Origin: Bog-756 sp963704615 | GTDB lineage: Bacteria > Actinomycetota > Acidimicrobiia > Acidimicrobiales > RAAP-2 | Length of the DNA: 64,000 nt | Direction of reading: 5' to 3' | Assembly: GCA_963704615.1 (NCBI GenBank) | Contig: OY969923.1 | Span: 496,001 to 560,000 of the forward strand | Shown here: positions 16,568 to 25,535 of the stretch, one piece after another | Layout of the letters: each line of letters begins with the position of its first letter | Numbering within the stretch: the first letter of the stretch is position 1 | The notes under the pieces: model-generated | Seen by the model: only the letters and a program-made list of their open reading frames with translations | Told to the model about the DNA's origin: nothing | The model's database searches: none | Position numbers and translations under genes: made by a program

Positions 16568-17353
16568 TCAGGCCCCGCCAGCGTCGGGCGACCAGTGGGG
16601 GTCGATCTCGAAGAACACCTGGACCAGAGCCTCAAAGGCGACGCCGAAGAGCGTCCACTCTTGCTCGGTACCCCCGGGGCCCGTGGCTCGCATGATGCGC
16701 TGCTTGTGGGAGTCGTCGATCCGGTCCCGCAGCCCGCAGCCCTGACCCAAAGAATCGGCGGCCACGGTGAACTGGCGCAGCGTGAACTGCTCTCGGAGCC
16801 GAAATCCCAGGAACTCCATGATCGCCAGGTAGAGCTCTTCGATCAGGTCGTTGAATGAGTTGTACCCCGAGACCAGAGCCTCCTCAATCTTCTTGCGATA
16901 GTCGAGAGGCTCAGCGCCTGCCGCCACTCCCCACACCCCTATCCACAACGGCCAGTTGGCTGATTCGCGCATCGCCTGCAAGTTGGCAGCAGCGCCCACC
17001 CGGCACAGTTCACGGAGCGCACCTTCCCGAGACTCGGGAGTGCTGCGGTCGAGACTGTCGAGGATCGGGCCGACCGTCCCAGCGGTGAGATCGAACTCGT
17101 TTTCGTTTTCGGAGACGGCAATGGCCATCAGCACGTCAGCCTGAAAATCGGCCTGGTTGTGCCAAACCCTCCGAATGACCGAGGCGTTTGTGAGGTGGAT
17201 ACCGGTGTCCTCCTCGTAGCGATCGAAGACCTTCTTGAAGGTCAGGGCTTCGGCGCCCGTCCCGAACCCGTCTTCACGGAGGATCGAGAGGCCGATGTCG
17301 AGGAGCCGATCACGCAGTTCTTCTCGGCGAAGTCTGGGTTGCCTCTTGGTCAT
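16568..17353 (-). CDS. TetR-like transcriptional regulator
   Basis: About 261 residues. The N-terminal RREELRDRLLDIGLSILRED followed by a helix-turn-helix-like region (FKKVFDRYEEDTGIHLTNAS, then VIRRVWHNQADFQADVLMAI) resembles an extended TetR DNA-binding domain, with a larger helix 2-3 segment than usual. The rest is an all-alpha ligand domain without recognisable signature. ATG17353 has a purine-rich GGGGAAGGGG upstream. Likely a repressor of neighbouring catabolic genes; ligand unknown. TetR assignment is moderately sure because the helix-turn-helix is atypical. Confidence 0.7.
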   Translation of the reverse strand: MTKRQPRLRREELRDRLLDIGLSILREDGFGTGAEALTFKKVFDRYEEDTGIHLTNASVIRRVWHNQADFQADVLMAIAVSENENEFDLTAGTVGPILDSLDRSTPESREGALRELCRVGAAANLQAMRESANWPLWIGVWGVAAGAEPLDYRKKIEEALVSGYNSFNDLIEELYLAIMEFLGFRLREQFTLRQFTVAADSLGQGCGLRDRIDDSHKQRIMRATGPGGTEQEWTLFGVAFEALVQVFFEIDPHWSPDAGGA

Positions 17354-17534
17354 GCCGCCCCTTCCCCTGACCGGGTCCGCCTCTGCCAATCTATCTTCGA
17401 TCATCTGGCCCGCTCAATCAACTGACCGCATCACCGCCAGTGGTCGAGGAGTTGGTCGACGTCCCCGCGATCGGTGCTGCCACCACGTCGAGTGATGATG
17501 AGCCCATCCCAACAAGGACGACACGATTGTGTTT

Positions 17535-20444
17535 TCAGGATGACTCGGCCGGTGGCTCCGGACGATTCACCGGTCGGCTCCCTGTCACCACCGCAGTCAC
17601 GGCCTCGGTGGTGGGTACGGACCCGGCGGTGATGACCACCGTGGCCGCGTTGGCCTCGTAGGACCACCCGGGCCCGTGGGATCCCGGTGCCTGGTGATCG
17701 ACGGGGTGCCCGTTCACGCTCACACTGGTGGGCTGGGTGAGGTCCACCATCTGGATGCGATAGCTGATGGCCGTCGGCTCGCCGGGGTAGTGCCCATGCG
17801 CTGGTCCGATGGTCACCCGCGAGGGAGAAGCGGTGCCGCTCTCCGCTCCCACCGAGTCGTTGATCGGAGTTTCGGTGTCCTGACCCTTGGTGTACCCGAG
17901 CCCGGTCCCGGCGTCACCGTACAAGGAGAAAGACCCGTGGGAACCGGAGAACACGTCGACGGTCATCTGGGTCGCCGATGCGGTTGACGATGATGCCGTG
18001 GACGATCCCTCGGGGATGATCCCACCGGCCCTGACGAACACCGGCATGCGATTCAGTGGCTCGGCCACCGTTGTGGTTTCGGGACCGGTGAACGTGGCCC
18101 CGGTGAAGTAGTCGACCCATCGGCCCGGCGGTATCCACACGGTGGCGTCGGCCACGCTGCCCGGAGAGGTGACCGGCGCCACCAACATGTCGGATCCATA
18201 GAGGTACTCCCCGGGTTGTGCATAGGCGGCCGCCTGATCGGGGTAGGCGAGGTACAGCGGTTGGGTGATGGGCAGTCCTGTGTCGTGGGCCTGGGCAGCC
18301 AGGGTGTAGGTGTAGGGGATCAGGGCCTCGCGCAAGCGGAGAAAATTCTCGGTGATTCCACTCACCGGCGCCGGATATTGCCACGGAAGCCGATTTCCGC
18401 CCCCGGAGTGCAGCCGCAGTATGGGCTGGAAGGTCCCGAATTGCACCCAGCGGTCGTAGAGGTCGGCCGTATCCTGGGGCTGCAGGCCGGGCGTGCCCAG
18501 GTAGCTGCCAATGTCGTCGCTCACGTAGGGCTCGCCGATGGTTGCTTCATCGGGTGTGAGAGCCACCTCCTGGGCCAGGGTGTTCCAGGTTCCCCAGGCG
18601 TCACCGGTGAAGGCGATGGCCGAAGTGTGGTCGGACCACGGTCCTGCCGCGTAGACCTGCTCGGGATAGTCGTTGGACGAGCCGATCCGGGCCAGTACGA
18701 ACCCCCGTTGGCCCTGGTTAACCATCTCCTGGGCGTACAGATGGCCGATCCATGAGTCAGGGGTCAGTCCCGGCATCGTGACCACCGACTCGTCGCAGCA
18801 CCAGTCCAGCCACCAGAACGCCACCCCTTGGTTCAGAAAACTCTGCTGGAGGGCGAAGTTCGACTCGGCTTGAGGTACTGAGCTCCAGTCCCACACCTTG
18901 CAGGGTCCGGCGGTGCAGGTGGAGGCCGGCGCCGAGGTCAGGGTGGTTCCGGCGATGCGCTGGGCGGTGGGCAGTCTGGGATCGTTGTCAGCGATACTCG
19001 AGTGAATGTTCAAGGTGACGGCGATGCCGTGGGATCGAGCCCACTGGAGGAACGAGGTCGGGTCGGGGAAGAGCGAGGGGTTCCACTCCCAGCCATCCCA
19101 GGCGTTGGGTGCCTTCCAGTCGGTGTCGAGTGACAGCGTGTTGAGGGGCACCTGATTCTGCTCGAAGGCGGGATAGATGGAGTCTTCGATGGCGGAGCTG
19201 GAGTACGGAAGGTAATCCGAATACCACACCCCGAAAATGCTCCGGGGAAGCAAGGGAGCGGACCCGGTCAGCTGGGCGAAGGTGTGCAATGCCCCGGTGT
19301 AGTCGTGTCCGTACACGAACAGGTAGCCATCCTCGTCATCGCCGCCTGCCGGTCGGGGCTGGACCCACCCCTGGTCGGTCCAGATCGCGCTCTGGGTGTC
19401 GTCCAGCAACCGCCAGCCGGCCTGATCGAGCAGACCGTCGGTGTGCAAAGGCTCGAGGGCGGTCTGGCACTCGGCCCCCTCGGCCCCCGTGCACGTCGCC
19501 CCGGGGCCGTAGGTGAAGGTGTCGAAGCCCCGGATCCATCCTCCCAACGGGTCGGTCTGTGCCGGAACCGGTGCCGGAGCATTGGCCGGTCCCAGGGAGA
19601 GGGTGTCGATGCCCAGGCTCACATTGGCGCTCGAGGCGCTGACTGCGGACACCGAGTTGGTCCCCGATTTCAAGGGCACCGTGGTGCTGACCGTCGACCA
19701 CGGGTCCGCACTTGTGGTTGGTGCCGCCACCACCGAGGTGACCGGCCGGCCGTTGACGACCAGGTCGATCGTGCTCGGGGTGGAGGATGGCGAGCTCAAC
19801 ACGTTCGAGTACCGGATCGACACCACTGCGCTTCCCGCCGGCGCCCCCAGGACGCTCCAGGTCGCGCTGGCGCCTGGCCCGAGGTACCCCACATAGCCGG
19901 CACTGCTCTGGTATCCGGTCTGGGACTGGCTGAGGGAATCACCACCGACCAGCCGCGCCGCCCCGGCCTGGCAGGTCTGATCGAACGGGCACTCCCATTC
20001 CCAGGTGGGATGGACCGTGCTGGTCTGATCGCCCACGGCAAAACTCAAGCTCGTGTTGGCCGCGCTGAAAGGCCCGGACCCGACCCGGTAGCGGAGCGTG
20101 GCCCGGTCGGTCCGCACCACCAGCCAGCCCCGCGACACCTGCGTGCTGTAGGGCGGAACCGGCATCTGTCGGTTGGTGACATTCACGGTCGGGCTGTTCT
20201 CGAATCTCCCGGACGGCGAGTACTCGAGGCGAAGGAGGGTCGGGCTGAGGACCTCGATCCGGGCATCGCCGGAACGGACGATGGCTGACGAGTGGGCCAG
20301 GCCGTCGGCCATGTCAACCGGGGTAGCGAGGTTGACCGGCGACCTGTCGCTGTCGGACGCGCCGGATGCCCCCGCCGGCGACGGAAGCAACAGGGCTGTG
20401 GCGCAGAGGGCGGCAGCCGATGCGACAACCAGGGCCACCCTCAT
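17535..20444 (-). CDS. Secreted glycoside hydrolase family 31 with inserted CBM35-like domain
   Basis: About 970 residues, exported. From ATG20444 a signal peptide (VALVVASAAALCATALLLPS, then PAGA) is visible; ATG20519 would add 25 residues. An N-terminal GH31 beta-domain is interrupted by a carbohydrate-binding-like insert with VSIRYSNVL, TIDLVVNGRPV and SLGIDTLSLGP motifs. The catalytic barrel includes TLSLDTDWKAP, the nucleophile Asp in GVAFWWLDWCCDES and the acid/base Asp in AFTGDAWGTW. A distal beta-domain (FVRAGGIIPEG) and a C-terminal beta-sandwich follow. GH31 enzymes cleave terminal alpha-glucosides or alpha-xylosides, or act as transglycosidases; which one cannot be told. Extracellular. 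Confidence 0.92.
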   Translation of the reverse strand: MRVALVVASAAALCATALLLPSPAGASGASDSDRSPVNLATPVDMADGLAHSSAIVRSGDARIEVLSPTLLRLEYSPSGRFENSPTVNVTNRQMPVPPYSTQVSRGWLVVRTDRATLRYRVGSGPFSAANTSLSFAVGDQTSTVHPTWEWECPFDQTCQAGAARLVGGDSLSQSQTGYQSSAGYVGYLGPGASATWSVLGAPAGSAVVSIRYSNVLSSPSSTPSTIDLVVNGRPVTSVVAAPTTSADPWSTVSTTVPLKSGTNSVSAVSASSANVSLGIDTLSLGPANAPAPVPAQTDPLGGWIRGFDTFTYGPGATCTGAEGAECQTALEPLHTDGLLDQAGWRLLDDTQSAIWTDQGWVQPRPAGGDDEDGYLFVYGHDYTGALHTFAQLTGSAPLLPRSIFGVWYSDYLPYSSSAIEDSIYPAFEQNQVPLNTLSLDTDWKAPNAWDGWEWNPSLFPDPTSFLQWARSHGIAVTLNIHSSIADNDPRLPTAQRIAGTTLTSAPASTCTAGPCKVWDWSSVPQAESNFALQQSFLNQGVAFWWLDWCCDESVVTMPGLTPDSWIGHLYAQEMVNQGQRGFVLARIGSSNDYPEQVYAAGPWSDHTSAIAFTGDAWGTWNTLAQEVALTPDEATIGEPYVSDDIGSYLGTPGLQPQDTADLYDRWVQFGTFQPILRLHSGGGNRLPWQYPAPVSGITENFLRLREALIPYTYTLAAQAHDTGLPITQPLYLAYPDQAAAYAQPGEYLYGSDMLVAPVTSPGSVADATVWIPPGRWVDYFTGATFTGPETTTVAEPLNRMPVFVRAGGIIPEGSSTASSSTASATQMTVDVFSGSHGSFSLYGDAGTGLGYTKGQDTETPINDSVGAESGTASPSRVTIGPAHGHYPGEPTAISYRIQMVDLTQPTSVSVNGHPVDHQAPGSHGPGWSYEANAATVVITAGSVPTTEAVTAVVTGSRPVNRPEPPAESS

Positions 20445-20589
20445 CGGACGCCGAAAGGAGGCGCCACCGGTAGCCGCGGAACTCACAAGCGGGCACGTTA
20501 TCGGCAGAGTCCGGACCATGTCGGCTGACCCGCTTCCCTCGCCCGTCGCGGCCGAGACCGCCGTCGCAGCGAATTCCGCTGGGCGGGCC

Positions 20590-21567
20590 TCAATCCGTTG
20601 TAGCGGCCCGCTCGCCGAGCCTCGACCGGAGGTCCTCTTCGAAGGCGAGGATCTCCGGGGCCATCGCCGCAGTGCGGAGGGCCTCGAGCTTTGGATAACC
20701 GGCGTCACGCTCGGCGTCCCACTCGTCGGCAAATCGACCCGAGCCGATGTCATCGACCAGCTCTCGCATGGTGGCGGCGATATCGAGGTGCTGGTAACGC
20801 CCGGCGCGGGACATCTGTCCGTACTGACTGGTCGGTGAGTGATACGCCATCTGGGCGGCGCCACCTTCGAGGCGCACCAGCCGATAGGTGCGCTCGACCT
20901 CCCCCGACAGGACCAGTTCGGTGACGATCGCCTCGATCGGCACGCCGCGCTCCATCATGACCTGAACGAAGGATTCGCTGACCCGGCGCAGGGCAGGGGC
21001 CAGCGCCTGCTCGACAGCCAGGTCGAGCACCGCCTCCTGTTCGGCGGTGAGCTCGATGGCTCCTTGGCGGAGCCCGCCGATGGCCTTGGCCACGGCGAGG
21101 ACGCGCGAGCGGGCCGTTCCGGTCACGTCCCGGTGGACCCCGACGGCGGTGATGAATCCGACGCCCTCGAGGAAGCAACGCCGAACCTCGGGGCCGAGCA
21201 TGCGAGGTGCGACCATTCCGACGTCGCACGAGGGATCCAGGCGCCCAAAGGCCAGTGTGTACCCACTGGCCACGATGACCGCGGCGTCGGCCCGGGGCGA
21301 GAGCGGCAAAGTGGTGATCACGTCGTCGGGGACCAGAATGCAGATCACGTCGGCATCGTTTGCTGCCTCGAGATCATTGGTGTGGAAACCGTCGGCGGCG
21401 GCCAGATCCCTGCTGGCGTCGGCTCGCACGCACACCACAACGTCGATTCCCGAGTCCCGCAAATTGAGCGCCCACGATCGGCCCTGGTTGCCGTAACCGA
21501 TGACGGCGGTGCGCTGGCCGGCGAGGACGTCGATATCGGCGTCGGATTCGTTGACGATCACTGTCAT
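20590..21567 (-). CDS. Ketol-acid reductoisomerase-like protein, lysine replaced
   Basis: A 325-residue protein with the layout of class I KARI (IlvC): Rossmann AVIGYGNQGRSWALNLRDSG, then APRMLGPEVRR, GFITAVGVHRDVTG and an all-helical half with LDLAVEQAL. In IlvC the APK motif supplies a catalytic lysine; here it is Arg122. The metal-binding pattern D-L-x-x-E-Q is retained (Asp182, Glu186). No other branched-chain amino acid genes are nearby, so this is probably not the biosynthetic IlvC but a paralogue acting on another 2-keto substrate, perhaps a simple reductase. The family is certain from the pattern; the activity is inference. Confidence 0.82.
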   Translation of the reverse strand: MTVIVNESDADIDVLAGQRTAVIGYGNQGRSWALNLRDSGIDVVVCVRADASRDLAAADGFHTNDLEAANDADVICILVPDDVITTLPLSPRADAAVIVASGYTLAFGRLDPSCDVGMVAPRMLGPEVRRCFLEGVGFITAVGVHRDVTGTARSRVLAVAKAIGGLRQGAIELTAEQEAVLDLAVEQALAPALRRVSESFVQVMMERGVPIEAIVTELVLSGEVERTYRLVRLEGGAAQMAYHSPTSQYGQMSRAGRYQHLDIAATMRELVDDIGSGRFADEWDAERDAGYPKLEALRTAAMAPEILAFEEDLRSRLGERAATTD

Positions 21568-21599
21568 GGCACGACCGTACCTCTCTCGGCCGGGGTCAC

Positions 21600-23930
21600 T
21601 CAGTTCTGCTCGACCAGGGCGTCGTCCTGCCCGAGGCCGTCAGGGCCCGAGCCCACGGCCGTGCAGGTCGCCGAGGGCAGACAGGCGATCCCGTTGAGCC
21701 CGGTGGCGAGGTCCCCGCTCACCGTGCCACTGGTGACGACCGTCCACGCCGCGCCGTCCCACTGCTCGAGGAGGGTCTCGTCTCCACTCGAGTTGACCAG
21801 ATAACCCGATGCCGTACAGTCATTGGCCGAGGGGCAGGCGACACCGGTGAGGACGTCCTTCTCCGTGCCCGCCGACGGGTTCTGGCTGGCCGTGACCGAC
21901 CACGATCCCGCCGCCAGTTGCTCGGCCAGCGTGACCTCTGTTCCCCCGGCGACGTCCGAGTCACCCACCGCCGTGCAGGTGCCCGGCGATGGGCACGAGA
22001 CACCGAGGAGGGTGCCGCCGGTCGTCCCACTGGCCAGCGGAGGTGCCGTCGGGCTCCAGGTCGTTCCGTTCCAGGTCTCCGCCAGCGGCTCGGTGACGTC
22101 CGATGCGTTCTCGAAGGATCCGACGGCGACGCAGGCACCGGGGGCGGGGCACGAGATCCCGGCCAGCGACGACGAGATGGCGCCGGCCGGCGGTGGCGGC
22201 ATCTGGAGCGCCCAGGTCTTCTTGGTGAGGACCTCGGTGATGGCGGTGGGTGTCCCGTTGGGCGCCGACGCCGTGAAGCCCGCGGCCAGACAGGACGAAC
22301 TGGTCGGACAGGCCACTGAGGTGAGCTGGTTGGCCAGGTCCCCCGCCGGATTGGGAGTCGTCTCGGTGGACCATGTGGACCCGCTCCATTTTTCGGCGAA
22401 GGTGGTGGTGTCGCCATCACTCCCGGATGTCCCGATGCCGACGCTTCCCACGGCGAAGCAGATCTTGGTGGCCGGGCAGGCGGCGCCGAACAGGTCGGTC
22501 GTCACCGCGCCGCCGGGCTCGGCGCTGTGGGCCAGCGACCACGTCGATCCGTTCCATCGCTCGATCACCGCCGACGTGTTGAAGTTGTTGGCCGGGAAGG
22601 ACTCACCGACACCGATGCAGCCCACCGTCGAGCACGCCGAGCCGTTCAGGTAGGTCGCCGCCGGTGTGGTCGATCCGGGCACCGCGGTGAGGACCCATGT
22701 GCCACTCGGCTTCTTGTGCAGGGCCAGCAGGTGGTCCTCGTCCGGTGTGTAGTACTGACCGGCCCCGATGCAGGTCGTCCCTCCGCTGGGACAGGCCACA
22801 GCCGACAGGAGACTGGTTGTGACACCGCTCTCGTTGGGACTCGTCTCGAGGGTCCATGTGCCGTCCGACAGGTTCTCCACCAGAGTTGTGGTATCGCCGG
22901 TTTGGTCGATCAGACCCTCACCGGCCGCCTCACAATCGGTCGGAGTCGGACAGGACACCGAGTTGAAGAACGCACCGACCATCGCGGAAGGGTTTGGGGT
23001 GTTCATCGTGGTCCACCCGGTGCCGTCCCAGACCTCGGCCAGCGTGAGGGGCGCCGACGAGGAGGTGGCGTAGGTTCGGCCGGTGGCGAAACACGTCGAC
23101 GCCCCGGGGCAGGCGATGGCGGTCAGCTCGTTGTCAGCTGAACCGGTGGGAACCGGCGGGTTGACCAGGGTCCAGGTGGTTCCGTTCCACTGTTCGACGA
23201 TCGGGTCGGTTCCCGACGAGGCCAAGCTGTAACCGACGGCCAGGCACTCGCTCGTCGTCGGGCAGGCCACGGACGTGAGGAAGGTCTGGATGGCACCCTC
23301 CACATTCGGGGTGGTATCGACCGACCAGGCCGATCCGTTCCACTGTTCGGCCAGCGAAATGACGTCAGGACTGGTCGTCCCCGCCGAACCGACGGCCATA
23401 CAGAAGGTGCTGGTTTCGCACGACACCCCCGTCAGAGCGCTCGTCGTCGCGCCCGAGGCGTCGGGTGTCGTCGCCACTGACCAACTGGATCCGTTCCATT
23501 GTTCGGCCACGGTGTTGGCGGTGTTCGACGTGGTGAAATCCGTGCCGACAGTGGTGCAGTCCGAGGCGGTGACGCAGGACACGGCGTTGAGTTGGGGAAA
23601 GACGTCTCCCGACCCGTTCGGGTTCGGGCTGGTCTGCTGCGCCCAGGCGCGGCCGTTCCAGTGCTCGACGAGGGTGGAGAGCAATGACCCGGTTGTCGAT
23701 CCCCATCCGACGGCGAGGCAGCTCGATTTGGATGAGCAGGTCGCGCCCAGGAGTTTTCCGGAAAAGGCGGCACCGGGCTCGGGGACGGAAACGGCGGACC
23801 AGGCCGAGCCTTGGCGCGATGTGATCGACGCCCGCCCGGTGGTCGCCACGGCAGCATCGGGTCCCGCCAGGACGGCGCAGCAGACTGCCGCCACGATTGC
23901 GCACGAACACCAAACCGAGGAGATCCTCAT
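21600..23930 (-). CDS. Secreted protein with fourteen CX5C repeats (putative double seven-bladed propeller)
   Basis: About 776 residues. ATG23930 has GGGAGG upstream and starts a signal peptide (MRISSVWCSCAIVAAVCCAV, then Ala-rich). Fourteen repeats of 50-60 residues follow. Each contains V(S/A)C-x5-C-x-AVG, a variable loop, then LxExWNGxxWS and a Pro-rich linker. Repeats 7 and 8 deviate (CX6C and CX4C), exactly where two sets of seven would join. This supports two seven-bladed propellers in tandem with one disulfide per blade; the fold is inferred. No anchor is seen, so it is probably released or wall-associated. Paralogues at 1991 and 44825. Confidence 0.82.
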   Translation of the reverse strand: MRISSVWCSCAIVAAVCCAVLAGPDAAVATTGRASITSRQGSAWSAVSVPEPGAAFSGKLLGATCSSKSSCLAVGWGSTTGSLLSTLVEHWNGRAWAQQTSPNPNGSGDVFPQLNAVSCVTASDCTTVGTDFTTSNTANTVAEQWNGSSWSVATTPDASGATTSALTGVSCETSTFCMAVGSAGTTSPDVISLAEQWNGSAWSVDTTPNVEGAIQTFLTSVACPTTSECLAVGYSLASSGTDPIVEQWNGTTWTLVNPPVPTGSADNELTAIACPGASTCFATGRTYATSSSAPLTLAEVWDGTGWTTMNTPNPSAMVGAFFNSVSCPTPTDCEAAGEGLIDQTGDTTTLVENLSDGTWTLETSPNESGVTTSLLSAVACPSGGTTCIGAGQYYTPDEDHLLALHKKPSGTWVLTAVPGSTTPAATYLNGSACSTVGCIGVGESFPANNFNTSAVIERWNGSTWSLAHSAEPGGAVTTDLFGAACPATKICFAVGSVGIGTSGSDGDTTTFAEKWSGSTWSTETTPNPAGDLANQLTSVACPTSSSCLAAGFTASAPNGTPTAITEVLTKKTWALQMPPPPAGAISSSLAGISCPAPGACVAVGSFENASDVTEPLAETWNGTTWSPTAPPLASGTTGGTLLGVSCPSPGTCTAVGDSDVAGGTEVTLAEQLAAGSWSVTASQNPSAGTEKDVLTGVACPSANDCTASGYLVNSSGDETLLEQWDGAAWTVVTSGTVSGDLATGLNGIACLPSATCTAVGSGPDGLGQDDALVEQN

Positions 23931-24171
23931 GGTGCCTCCCTTGACCTCGTGAGCGCTGTCCGGGCACGGTCGACGAGCCACGGTAGCACCGTCCCCCCGA
24001 TTCCGTCGCGGCGATCGAACGCCCGGTGGTCGGTGATCACCGGCCACAGAATCCCGACCCGGTGGGCTGTTGCCCGGGTCCCACGGTGGGGCCTTCGGCC
24101 GAGGTTCCGGTGGCAGCGTGAGGTCGATCCACGAGAGACTGGAGTTGGATGTGCTCGACAGGAGGCCTGCG

Positions 24172-25377
24172 GTGAGGGGAACGGACGCGCTGGCCTACGA
24201 CCCACTCGACCCCGCCACTCGCCGCGACCCCTATCCGGTTTACCGTCGGCTTCGCGACGAGGACCCTGTCCACCGCATGTCCGGGCGGGACGTGTGGGTC
24301 CTGTCGCGTTTTGCTGACATCTTTCACGCCGTCTCGGATTCGTCGACGTTCTCCTCCGCCCGGGGGCTCACCTTCGATGAAGACGAGATCGGCAAGCTCG
24401 GGCTGCTTCCGACCATTGTCATGATGGACCGTCCTGAGCACACGACCTATCGGCGCCTGGTGAACCGGGGCTTCACGCCACGGCGGGTCACCACGTTGGA
24501 ACCGGTGGTGAGGGCCTACGTCCAGGCCTGCGTGGATCGCATCGCCGAATCCGGTGATTGCGATTTTGTGGCCGAGCTGGCCGATCCTCTTCCCAGTCTG
24601 GTGGTTGCCCATTACCTGGGCGTACCCGAAACCGACCGATACCAATTCCGCGGCTGGAGCAACGCCATCGTGCAGGCCAACGCCGAGGGAAGCCCGGTCC
24701 TGGGTGCCGCCGAGGCGGTGACCTCTCTCTACCAGTACTTCACCGGACTGGTCGATGATCGGCGACGACGACCCGACCTGGGGCCACCCGAGGGGGACAT
24801 GCTCTCCGACCTTCTCCAGGCCGAGGTCGGCGGCCGACCTCTGGATATCGCCCAGATCCTCGGGTTCTGCTTCGTCATGATCGCCGGGGGGAACGACACC
24901 ACGTCGGGTCTGCTGTCGGGGAGCGTGGAACTGCTCAGTCGCCATCCCGAACAGCGTCAGCGGCTCCTGGCCGATCCCGGTCTGGTGCCGTGCGCGGTGG
25001 AGGAGTGCCTGCGGATGGTCTCACCCGTCCAGGGCCTGTCTCGCACGGTGACCCAAGACGTTGTCATCCACGGTGTCGAGGTCCGGGCGGGACACAAAGT
25101 CCACCTGCTCTATGGATCGGGGAACCGTGACCCTCGTGAGTTCGGCGAGGGGGCGGCCAGCTTCGACGTCACCCGGAGGGCCGCTCGCATGCTCGCCTTC
25201 GGCGGCGGCCCGCACCATTGCCTCGGGGCAGCCGCAGCTCGCCTCCAAGGGCGCGTCGTCCTCGAGGAGCTTCTGGCCCGACTGCCACATTTCTCCGTCG
25301 ACGCCGACGCCGGTCGTTACGCATCGGGAGCATTCACCCGCCGCTTCGAGGAGTTGCCCCTGCGGGCCACCACGTAA
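24172..25377 (+). CDS. Cytochrome P450
   Basis: A 401-residue bacterial class I P450. I-helix AGGNDTT, K-helix EECLR, and the heme-binding loop FGGGPHHCLG with the thiolate ligand near residue 350. GTG24172 is chosen because AGGAGG ends six bases before it and it gives the usual length; the frame is open to 24070. Monooxygenase inserting one oxygen atom from O2 with electrons from a ferredoxin/reductase, neither of which is adjacent. Substrate cannot be predicted; sterols, fatty acids or terpenoids are common for this group. Divergent from the fourteen-repeat secreted protein. Confidence 0.95.
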   Translation: MRGTDALAYDPLDPATRRDPYPVYRRLRDEDPVHRMSGRDVWVLSRFADIFHAVSDSSTFSSARGLTFDEDEIGKLGLLPTIVMMDRPEHTTYRRLVNRGFTPRRVTTLEPVVRAYVQACVDRIAESGDCDFVAELADPLPSLVVAHYLGVPETDRYQFRGWSNAIVQANAEGSPVLGAAEAVTSLYQYFTGLVDDRRRRPDLGPPEGDMLSDLLQAEVGGRPLDIAQILGFCFVMIAGGNDTTSGLLSGSVELLSRHPEQRQRLLADPGLVPCAVEECLRMVSPVQGLSRTVTQDVVIHGVEVRAGHKVHLLYGSGNRDPREFGEGAASFDVTRRAARMLAFGGGPHHCLGAAAARLQGRVVLEELLARLPHFSVDADAGRYASGAFTRRFEELPLRATT

Positions 25378-25535
25378 TTGTCGACATTGCTCGGTGACGG
25401 GACCCCGACAGGGCACGTTGTCGCATCCCGTCGCGGGGGCAGGGCGAGCATCGGCGGACCAGCCGGCGGCGGGTCTCCTCGGAACGGCCCGAGGGGTGCC
25501 ACCGGCCGGTCCACCGACGCCAAGGGGTCAACCGC

